DNA of 64,000 nt from [Clostridium] innocuum (GTDB lineage Bacteria > Bacillota_I > Bacilli_A > Erysipelotrichales > Erysipelotrichaceae). Position numbers and translations under genes: made by a program. The stretch spans positions 806,001 through 870,000 of the forward strand of contig CP048838.1 of NCBI GenBank assembly GCA_012317185.1, read 5' to 3'. The notes beneath the pieces are model-generated. The model was not told the DNA's origin and did no database searches. It worked only from the letters and a program-made list of their open reading frames with translations. This document shows, piece by piece, positions 37,055-44,365 of the stretch. Position 1 is the stretch's first letter; each line of letters starts with the position of its first letter.

Positions 37055-37866
37055 CTACAGATTCTCCTGCTGCTGTAATTGGCTTCGATAGGAAAGTAAG
37101 CCCTCCTGATTACAAATAAGTCGTACATGATGCAGCTCGCATAGCTTCTGTAGCTGATGTGAAACAGGTCCATTGTAGATGATGACGGATAGCTGTGCCA
37201 TGGACAGCTCCAGATACTGAAAGGTTTCCCCGATCTCGTATGATCCAGGAGTAAAACGGTATGATCCGCATTATCATAAAATGCCCTCTTGATCTTTGCT
37301 TCCTCTGCATCGTAATTGAAGCAGCCCTTTTCAGGATGGAATGCGGGAGCGGAAATGAAGCACCATTTCGCATGAAAGCGTCGGATATAGTCGATCGTTC
37401 CTTATCCGTAAATACTCGTTCTTTTCGGCATGTACCGTCCGCAGGTAATCTGAGCATGAAAGGTTTCATTTTCAGCGAGAATGCGTGCGTTATTGACTCC
37501 GTAGGTAAGAATAGAAAGATCCTTTTTTTCCAGCAGCTCCCTTGCCAGACAGAAGCAGGTGCTTCCACTATCAAGAAACAGCGTATCACCATCCTGTACC
37601 AGACGTGCTGCCATTCGTGCAATCTCATTCTTCTCACGGATGTTCTCTTTTTGACGGAAGGAGAAGGGCCAGTCAACCAGATCTGGATTAACATAGGAAG
37701 CCCCGCCGCGTGTTCGCTTGATAGAGCCCTCCTTCGCAAGCTGCATCAGATCTCGTCGTATCGTCGGCTCGCTTACAAAAATGGAACGTGCCAGTCTTTC
37801 CACGCTCATCGTTTTCTCATCTGCCAGCAGCTCCAGTATTTTTTTCCGTCGTTCCTCACTTAACAT
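37055..37866 (-). pseudogene. DeoR-family regulator, broken
   Basis: The first half (37866 to about 37402) is a normal DeoR-type start: MLSEERRKKILELLADEKTM, a helix-turn-helix (FVSEPTIRRDLMQLAKEGSIKRTRGGA) and the sugar-binding start DGDTLFLDSGST. Then an in-frame TAA follows RTSIYG at about 37400. The same frame continues with FNYDAEEAKIKRAFYDNADHTVLLLDH, then a shift near 37235 leads to LELSMAQLSVIIYNGPVSHQ and a stop at 37055. So one nonsense change and one frameshift inactivate it. GGAAAGGAG precedes the start. Confidence 0.85.
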
Positions 37867-38112
37867 AGGACATACTCCTTTCCTTCGTATACTGAAATAT
37901 AATTGAATTATAGCGTAATCCTTTCCGGAATGAAACAATTTCCACAGAAAATAGATAAAACGGCTGCTGCAACGTATTTGGAAACACAGAGATCGATAAC
38001 TACTTCTACATATATGTATTCGATGATTGTTGAAGCAGGCTTTTATTTGCATTTAAAATCGCAGGATAACACAACTTTTATGTTACAATAAAAGAAAATC
38101 GCAAGAAACCGC
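37867..38112. other. Divergent upstream region of the two DeoR genes
   Basis: No gene seen. It holds the upstream regions of the broken DeoR gene (minus) and the intact one (plus). Confidence 0.4.
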
Positions 38113-38144
38113 AATTTGTGAAGATGGCACAAATTTTGTATACT
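38113..38144 (+). promoter_or_regulatory. Promoter with overlapping operator, DeoR-manA operon
   Basis: Inverted repeat AATTTGTG (38113-38120), 7 bases, CACAAATT (38128-38135) overlaps the promoter TTGTGA (38116-38121), 17 bases, TATACT (38139-38144). The overlap suggests repression by the DeoR protein of its own operon. Confidence 0.65.
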
Positions 38145-38167
38145 GTCATCAGGAAGGAGAACAGCAT

Positions 38168-38968
38168 GTGAAGATACCAACCTTTGAACGGCGTAATGAA
38201 ATCATCAGAATGCTGCTGTTACAGGGCTATGTGAAAGCCCAGCTTTTGGCAGAGCAATATCAGGTAAGCATGGAAACGATCCGTAAGGACCTGACATATT
38301 TGCAGGACATCGGAATCGCCCGTAAGGAATATGGCGGGGCATCTCTCTCTCAGCAGGATATCGAGCAGAGTCTACCCATCCGTATGGAGCATGGTGCCCG
38401 GAAGCAGGAAATCGCCCGGTATGCACTTGGCTTTTTGGAGGATGCCAAAGTCATTTTTCTGGATGCCGGCACGACGGTGCATGAGCTGGCAAAGCTTCTG
38501 AATGATTATCGCCCGCTTGATATTGTGACAAACTCACTGCTCGCATGGGAAAGTCTGGATGCCGGATGTCACAATGTATTTCTCACCGGTGGAAAAAAAC
38601 GGGAGAAAAACCGTTCGTTGACAGGCAGCTGGTGTGTACAGGCAATCGAATCTGTTCATGCGGATATCTGCTTTTTAGGGACAAGCGGTATTCTGGACAG
38701 AAAAGGTCCAACCACGCACTCCTATCAGGAGCTGGAGGCAAAAAAGGCCATGGTACGCCAAAGTGAACGCGTCTATGTACTGGCGGATAGTGATAAATTT
38801 CAGGAGTCAGGATTCCATACCATGTGCTTATGGGAAGAAATTGACGGTATCATCACAGATGGTTTTCTGTCCGCAAAAGCTTATAAGCAGTATGAGAAAA
38901 TCGTGCCGATCTGGATGGCACAGGAGGAGGAATATGAAAAGAATCGTCAAAATTCTGCCGTTTTATGA
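38168..38968 (+). CDS. DeoR-family transcriptional regulator
   Basis: A 266 aa sugar-metabolism repressor. The N-terminal winged helix includes QYQVSMETIRKDLTYLQDIGIARKEYGGA; the effector domain of the ISOCOT fold has IFLDAGTTVHELA, VFLTGGKK and VLADSDKF. Effectors are normally sugar phosphates. GTG 38168 is the start, with AGGAAGGAG 8 bases upstream. It overlaps manA by 35 bases, so both are one operon, and mannose-6-phosphate or fructose-6-phosphate metabolism is the likely target. Confidence 0.87.
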   Translation: MKIPTFERRNEIIRMLLLQGYVKAQLLAEQYQVSMETIRKDLTYLQDIGIARKEYGGASLSQQDIEQSLPIRMEHGARKQEIARYALGFLEDAKVIFLDAGTTVHELAKLLNDYRPLDIVTNSLLAWESLDAGCHNVFLTGGKKREKNRSLTGSWCVQAIESVHADICFLGTSGILDRKGPTTHSYQELEAKKAMVRQSERVYVLADSDKFQESGFHTMCLWEEIDGIITDGFLSAKAYKQYEKIVPIWMAQEEEYEKNRQNSAVL

Positions 38969-39878
38969 ACCACGTATGTGGGGAGGCGGTGAGCGTCTGG
39001 AAAAAGAATTCAATTATCATACAGATGTACGGCCGCTGGGAGAGGTTTATAATGTAGTCGCATTGAAGGGACATGCGGATTGTGTGGTGCCGGAAATGGA
39101 TATGACGCTTTCAGAATTATACAAGCGATATCCGGACTGGTTTAACTGTGATACAGAAGAGCTTCCTGTACGTGTGAACATTCTCGATCCCATCGCTGAT
39201 TTATCGGTACAGCTGCATCCGGATGATGCGTTTGCCAGAGCATATAACGGCGGCCGCGGGAAGCCGGAGGCCTGGGTTATACTGGATACCACAGAGGATG
39301 GTAAAATCCAGTTCGGCCACAAGGCGAAAACAATTGAAGAATTCAGGGAAAAAACAGAACAGCAGGATTGGGATGGCCTGTTGAAATACCTGAAGGCGGT
39401 AAAGGATGCATTCATCGACATTCCGGCAGGAACACTGCATGCGATCGGCAGTGGCGTATTAACCTATAATATTTCAAGAAATGCAGATTGCACCCTGCGT
39501 TTATACGACTATGACCGCATAGATCCCTCAACCGGAAGGAAACGTGAAATTCAGCCGGAGCAGGTATATGAAAATGTAAATATGCCGGATACCTCAACCG
39601 AGTTTGTACGATATCCGGCTTCCCTTGAACGCGGCATTCATGTGACGAGATACTGGGATGAACCGGGCTTGTACACGCTTATGCGCCTTCAGGTAGAGAG
39701 GATGGGAAGCTTTTCACATCCGCGCTTTGCATTTTATACCTGTGTAGAGGGGGAAGGAACTATACAGGGGGTACCTGTCAGAAAAGGAGAAACTCTGCTT
39801 GTTCCGGAAGGCTTGGGTATGCTGGAATTTAAAGGGAAGCTGGATGTCTTTCTGGCATCCTATCGAAATGAGGAGTAG
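38934..39878 (+). CDS. manA: Mannose-6-phosphate isomerase, class I
   Basis: A 314 aa zinc enzyme of the cupin fold that interconverts mannose-6-phosphate and fructose-6-phosphate. Zinc and substrate motifs are SVQLHPDD, KPEAWVIL and IPAGTLHAIGSG; MWGGGERL matches the Bacillota ManA start. Length equals the short bacterial form. GGAGGAGG lies 4 bases before ATG 38934, inside the end of the DeoR gene. A longer frame from 38763 is not supported. Confidence 0.9.
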   Translation: MKRIVKILPFYEPRMWGGGERLEKEFNYHTDVRPLGEVYNVVALKGHADCVVPEMDMTLSELYKRYPDWFNCDTEELPVRVNILDPIADLSVQLHPDDAFARAYNGGRGKPEAWVILDTTEDGKIQFGHKAKTIEEFREKTEQQDWDGLLKYLKAVKDAFIDIPAGTLHAIGSGVLTYNISRNADCTLRLYDYDRIDPSTGRKREIQPEQVYENVNMPDTSTEFVRYPASLERGIHVTRYWDEPGLYTLMRLQVERMGSFSHPRFAFYTCVEGEGTIQGVPVRKGETLLVPEGLGMLEFKGKLDVFLASYRNEE

Positions 39879-40140
39879 GGTATGAAAGTACAGCTGGCTT
39901 TCAAGGCTATTCCATAGCATGTGGTACCTTAACCATGGTATGGTATCGTATGAGCAGCTTTCATCATGTAAAAGCTGACGGCAGAAGCTATACCGCTTTG
40001 ATTATGCAGATACGCTTAACAGCAGCAAATCGGAAGCCATGGTCCATAGGGTCTTGACCTTTCGCTGTTTGAGATCTAATTGCTGTTAGCTTTCATCAAC
40101 TGCGAAAGCAACATGTAAGGCAGTATCATAATTTGATGAG

Positions 40141-40170
40141 GACATTGTGATTCATTACAGTGTCTTTTTA
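40141..40170 (+). terminator. Rho-independent terminator
   Basis: GACATTGTGA, loop TTCA, TTACAGTGTC (two G-T pairs) followed by T5. It ends transcripts coming from manA. Confidence 0.8.
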
Positions 40171-40347
40171 TTATGCTGTTTAGGGGAGAATCATATATCA
40201 AATCATCAGTAATTCAAATTTTTTTCAGTAACCTCCCCACTTGCTTATTCCTAATACGGATGCTTTTCGTATAGGTTAAAAAAATCGGAAAGAAGTGATA
40301 AAGCGGTGGATTACGGTGGAAATGTATGAAAACATAAAAAAATTTTT

Positions 40348-40384
40348 CAACAATTCTGACGCTGCTTTTTATCCTCGTTATGAT
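40348..40384 (+). promoter_or_regulatory. Promoter P1 of the aldolase/transketolase operon
   Basis: CAACAAT (40348-40354), CTGACG (40356-40361), 17 bases containing TGCTTTTTATC, then TATGAT (40379-40384). The arrangement matches P2 at 44291-44327 in front of the PTS regulator, suggesting common control. Confidence 0.6.
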
Positions 40385-40411
40385 GAGGTCATCAGAAAGG
40401 AGAGATGAAAA

Positions 40412-41275
40412 ATGCTGATGAATATGGAGTGCCTGCTGAAAACAGCGAAAAAGCATCATTTTGCAGTGGGAGCATTTAATGTATGCGACAGCCTTCTGTT
40501 TTCAACAGTTATGGAATGCGCAGAAGAGCAGCATGCACCGGTAATTGTTGAACTTGCGCCACCGGAATTTTCGTATGTGGGATCGGATTTCTTCGCCTAT
40601 GCTGTGAAGCGGATGCAAAACAGCAGTGTTCCCTGTGTCCTGCATCTGGATCACGGAAAGACCATACAGGATTGCATACGAGCAATACGCTGCGGCTTTA
40701 CATCTGTTATGATTGACGGCTCATTATTAGCGTATGAGGACAATGTAAAACTCACAAAAACCGTTGTTGAGATTGCGCATGGTGTCGATGTGTCAGTAGA
40801 AGGGGAAATTGGAACGATTGGCGCGTTATCAGACAGCGTTGAGGGAGGCGTGGAACAGGTAACCTATACCAGACCGGAGGAGGTTACCGACTTTTTGACC
40901 AGAACGAATGCTGATACGCTTGCTGTCGCGATAGGTACTGCACACGGTATCTATCCGAAAGGATTTGTGCCGAAGCTTCGTCTGGATATTCTCGAGGCTA
41001 TTGAAAAATTAAATACACGTCCTCTTGTTTTACACGGAGGCTCTGCGAATCGCGATGAGGAAATCGCAGAAGCATGCCGCCATGGGATCTGCAAGGTCAA
41101 TATTGCAAGTGACTATCGCAAAGCATTTTTTCAGGGTACAAAGGAAATGCTTATAGAAACAGATGCTTTTTGGACACCTGACGTATTTGTATCTGGCAAG
41201 CGGGAGGCGAAAAGGGTAATCACTCACAAAATGCAGCTGTTCGGATGTATCGGGCAAGCCGATAAATATCGCTAA
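40412..41275 (+). CDS. Class II ketose-bisphosphate aldolase
   Basis: A 287 aa zinc-dependent aldolase of the FbaA/GatY/KbaY family, which splits fructose- or tagatose-type bisphosphates (or related monophosphates). Zinc ligands and phosphate sites are in LHLDHGKT (about 85), SVEGEIGTIG (about 131), AIGTAHGIY (about 173) and VLHGGSANRDEE (about 210). AAGGAGA lies 9 bases before ATG. It is the first gene of an operon with an iron-dependent alcohol dehydrogenase and split transketolase. The substrate may not be the standard sugar phosphate. Confidence 0.88.
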   Translation: MLMNMECLLKTAKKHHFAVGAFNVCDSLLFSTVMECAEEQHAPVIVELAPPEFSYVGSDFFAYAVKRMQNSSVPCVLHLDHGKTIQDCIRAIRCGFTSVMIDGSLLAYEDNVKLTKTVVEIAHGVDVSVEGEIGTIGALSDSVEGGVEQVTYTRPEEVTDFLTRTNADTLAVAIGTAHGIYPKGFVPKLRLDILEAIEKLNTRPLVLHGGSANRDEEIAEACRHGICKVNIASDYRKAFFQGTKEMLIETDAFWTPDVFVSGKREAKRVITHKMQLFGCIGQADKYR

Positions 41276-41284
41276 AGGTATGCT

Positions 41285-42466
41285 ATGGAAAATTTTATTT
41301 ATAAAAATCCAACAGAAATTATCTTTGGTAGGAATTGTCTGCATGCATTGAAAGATCAACTGCTAAAGCGCGGATATCGTTCTGCGCTGGTATTGTACGG
41401 AGGATCTCACTGTAAGGTTAACGGTGTATTAAAGCAAATAACAACGCAGTTGGAGTCCTGTTCCATTTCCTGCTTTGTACAAGGGGGAATACATCCCAAT
41501 CCAAAGCTGTCAGAGGTCGAACAAATCGTCAAAAACGTAAAGGATGATATTGTGGATGTGGTTCTTGCACTTGGAGGCGGGTCTGTTATAGATACGGCAA
41601 AGGCAGTAGCGGTATGCTTGGCAGCACCGTCCGTAAGACTTCAGGATATCCTCTTAGGAGATCAAAAAATAAAGCGGGCGCTTGATGTAGGCGTAATATC
41701 GACCATTGCCGGTTCAGGTAGTGAATCCAGCTGTTCTATGGTGATTACCATTGATGACGGGAATCTGAAAAGAGCCTGTGATGATGAACAGCTCTATCCT
41801 GTATTCGCAATTTTGGATCCGACACTGACATTCACACTTCCGTATTATCAAATGGTAAGTGGAGCCTGCGATATCCTCATGCATGCAATGGAGCGTTATT
41901 TTTCTCCAACGGATAACACAGAATTGATTGACAGTATGTGTGAAGGTCTTATGCGTGTGGTATTATCCAGTATCGAAAAAAGCATAAAAAATCCACAGGA
42001 TTATGAGGCCAGAGCTAACCTGATGTGGGCGGGCTCTTTATGCCATAACGGTTTGCTCGGGACAGGCAGAAAAGAAGATTGGGCCTGTCATCGTATGGAG
42101 CATGAGCTCAGCGGATTATTTAATGTTGTCCATGGAGCAGGCTTGTGTGCCTTATGGGGAAGCTGGGCTGCCTATGTCCGGCCATATCATCCGAAACGAT
42201 TTGCTTCCTTTGCTCGTCAAGTCATGGGTATAGAGGAAGTAAATGATGATCGCTGTGGAACGCTCGGTATCCAGGCGCTTGTATCCTTCTTCAAAAGAGT
42301 GGGCATGCCAGTTTGTATCACAGATTTGAACGTGTGTATTGATGAAGCAATCATACAGACCATGGCACAAAACTGTCTCCTTCGCTCTGACAGTATCGGA
42401 CAACTGAAGAGGCTGTCATTACAGGACATTAAAGCGATTTACAGAAAGGCGGGAAAGGTTGAATGA
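41285..42466 (+). CDS. Iron-containing alcohol dehydrogenase
   Basis: A 393 aa group III alcohol dehydrogenase. The NAD-binding motif is LALGGGSVIDTAKA (about 97); iron ligands are in CDILMHAMERYF (about 200) and MEHELSGLFNVVHGAGL (about 268-284). The sequence is close to the butanol dehydrogenase/YqhD type. It is 9 bases after the aldolase and overlaps the transketolase gene by 4 bases. In this context it probably reduces a short aldehyde released by the aldolase or disposes of excess reducing power. Confidence 0.88.
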   Translation: MENFIYKNPTEIIFGRNCLHALKDQLLKRGYRSALVLYGGSHCKVNGVLKQITTQLESCSISCFVQGGIHPNPKLSEVEQIVKNVKDDIVDVVLALGGGSVIDTAKAVAVCLAAPSVRLQDILLGDQKIKRALDVGVISTIAGSGSESSCSMVITIDDGNLKRACDDEQLYPVFAILDPTLTFTLPYYQMVSGACDILMHAMERYFSPTDNTELIDSMCEGLMRVVLSSIEKSIKNPQDYEARANLMWAGSLCHNGLLGTGRKEDWACHRMEHELSGLFNVVHGAGLCALWGSWAAYVRPYHPKRFASFARQVMGIEEVNDDRCGTLGIQALVSFFKRVGMPVCITDLNVCIDEAIIQTMAQNCLLRSDSIGQLKRLSLQDIKAIYRKAGKVE

Positions 42467-43269
42467 ATACGTGTGAGTTGAAAGCTTTTGCGAGCAAAAT
42501 ACGAAGGGTAACCTGCGATATGGTTCTTTATCGCGGTGATGGTCATATCGGCGGTGCTCTTTCCATGAGTGATGCATTGGCAGTTCTGTTTGGAAATTAC
42601 ATGAAGGAAGAGGACTGGTTTGTTTTATCCAAGGGGCATGCGGGACCTGCTTATTATGCGGTACTGATGCTGACAGGCAGACTGGATCAAAAGCATATTC
42701 ACACCTTGAATGAAAACGGCACCTTGCTTCCTTCTCATCCGGATCGCATGAAAACACCCGGTGTTCAGGTAACGACCGGCTCCCTTGGGCAGGGGATTTC
42801 TCAGGCTGCCGGAATTGCTTATGCGTTAAAGACAATGGAGAGAGAAGGATATGTGTTTTGTATAGTAGGGGATGGTGAATGCAATGAGGGTGAGGTGTTT
42901 GAAGCGTTGCAGTTCATCGCAAATAAACGATTGAATAACTGTATTGTTATGGTTGACTGTAATAAGAAGCAGGTAGACGGCTTGCTGCGAAAGGTCAGCT
43001 GTGACTTTGATTTTCCTTCCTTGTTTCAAAGTATCGGTTTTCATGTGTGTGAAGTGGATGGGAATGCAGTGGAGGATGTTGATCGAAAGCTTTCCGAATG
43101 CATAAAAAGAAAGGGGCAGGCAAGTGCGCTCTTATTAAACACGGTTAAGGGAGCCGGTATTCCCTACTTTGAACAGCAGGAGAATCCACACCATGTGACA
43201 TTTAATGAAGCAGATAAGCAGGCGCTTCAGGACTATATCATTCAGACAGGAAAGGAGCTGAACATATGA
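42463..43269 (+). CDS. Transketolase, N-terminal subunit
   Basis: A 268 aa subunit that binds thiamine diphosphate: motif GDGECNEGEVFEALQFIANKRLNNCIV is seen as GDGE...N. KGHAGPAYYAVL and TTGSLGQGISQAAGIAYA are transketolase signatures. Split transketolases of two short subunits are common in Bacillota and often belong to pathways for special sugars. It overlaps both neighbours by 4 bases. Confidence 0.9.
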   Translation: MNTCELKAFASKIRRVTCDMVLYRGDGHIGGALSMSDALAVLFGNYMKEEDWFVLSKGHAGPAYYAVLMLTGRLDQKHIHTLNENGTLLPSHPDRMKTPGVQVTTGSLGQGISQAAGIAYALKTMEREGYVFCIVGDGECNEGEVFEALQFIANKRLNNCIVMVDCNKKQVDGLLRKVSCDFDFPSLFQSIGFHVCEVDGNAVEDVDRKLSECIKRKGQASALLLNTVKGAGIPYFEQQENPHHVTFNEADKQALQDYIIQTGKELNI

Positions 43270-44234
43270 GCTGGCAGCTGGCAGAGAATCATGAAATCAG
43301 TGAGGTTAGAAAAGCATATGGACAAACATTGGAACAGATGATTTTGAATGGCAGGCCTATTATGGTTTGTGACGCGGATCTGGCAGGATCGTCCGGCGCC
43401 GGATATCTGTACGATAAATATCCAAAGCATACTGTTAATTTCGGCATCTGTGAAGCAAATATGATAGCAGCTGCTGCAGCGATGTCACGCATTGGAATAC
43501 GCCCCTATGTCCATTCCTTTGCACCCTTTGTATCCAGACGAGTTGCGGATCAGGTATGTATCTCTGCTGCATTCGCCAAGCAGGATCTTCACATTTATGC
43601 ATCAGATCCCGGTTACTGGTCGTTGTACAATGGGGCAACACATACCACCTTTGAGGATATTGCTATGATGCGTGCAATTCCGTCAGTTCATGTTGTAGCA
43701 CCGGCAGACAGTGTTGCATTTTCCTGGGTTCTGAAATGGTATGAGCAGAATGGCGGAATCGTTTATAACCGCTGTACAAGAAAACCGGTGCCGTCTATAT
43801 ACGCAAAGGGCTCTTCCTTTACATTCGGAAAGGCTAATATCTTAAAAACAGGTTCAGATGTTGCGCTCATCGCCATCGGTGCCGGTGTCTATGATGCATT
43901 AGAAAGTGCAAAGCAGCTGGAGGAACAGGGAATATCAACAAGTGTGATTGATCTGTTCTTCATAAAGCCGGTAGATGAAACAGTTCTTCAAAATGTGATA
44001 CAGACGCATAAGGTTATTGTCACAATCGAGAACCATAGCCGATATGGAGGTATCGGGGAGCTGGTAGCTGATGTCATGGCACAGCAGAAAACGTCTGCAC
44101 TGCTTCGTCATATTTCCGTTGATGATCAATTCGGTGAAGTAGGAACAAAAGAATATTTAAAAGAGAAATTCCACCTGACCAGTACGGATATCGTGAACAA
44201 GGCTCTGGATGGTTTGGAAAAATATGGCAGCTGA
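43266..44234 (+). CDS. Transketolase, C-terminal subunit
   Basis: A 322 aa partner subunit with the pyrimidine-binding domain (NFGICEANMIAAAAAMSRIG, residue Glu binding the cofactor) and the C-terminal transketolase domain (VIDLFFIKPVDE). Together with the preceding subunit it moves two-carbon units between sugar phosphates. No gene follows on this unit; the regulator starts 131 bases later behind its own promoter. Confidence 0.9.
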   Translation: MSWQLAENHEISEVRKAYGQTLEQMILNGRPIMVCDADLAGSSGAGYLYDKYPKHTVNFGICEANMIAAAAAMSRIGIRPYVHSFAPFVSRRVADQVCISAAFAKQDLHIYASDPGYWSLYNGATHTTFEDIAMMRAIPSVHVVAPADSVAFSWVLKWYEQNGGIVYNRCTRKPVPSIYAKGSSFTFGKANILKTGSDVALIAIGAGVYDALESAKQLEEQGISTSVIDLFFIKPVDETVLQNVIQTHKVIVTIENHSRYGGIGELVADVMAQQKTSALLRHISVDDQFGEVGTKEYLKEKFHLTSTDIVNKALDGLEKYGS

Positions 44235-44290
44235 GGAGTGAAAAAAAGTGTTTGCATAAAGAAAAGATCAGGCTTTAGTGTTTAAATTTT

Positions 44291-44327
44291 CAACAATGTT
44301 GTGCACTGCTTTTATCTCTTTTATAAT
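44291..44327 (+). promoter_or_regulatory. Promoter P2 of the LevR-like regulator/PTS operon
   Basis: CAACAAT (44291-44297), TTGTGC (44299-44304), 17 bases with TGCTTTTATC, TATAAT (44322-44327). It resembles P1 at 40348-40384 along its whole length. No -24/-12 sigma-54 element (TGGCAC-N5-TTGC) was found. Confidence 0.65.
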
Positions 44328-44365
44328 CTAAATAACAGTATCAGATATTGAAGGGAGTAATGCAA

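Larger units (their letters stand above)
39879..40411. other. 533 bp gap before the aldolase operon
   Basis: Contains a terminator (40141-40170) and the promoter of the aldolase operon (40348-40384). No gene recognised. Confidence 0.45.

Noticed and set aside
44230..44360. Possible sigma-54 promoter before the LevR-like gene
   Set aside because: No TGGCAC-N5-TTGC arrangement; a good -35/-10 pair explains the region.
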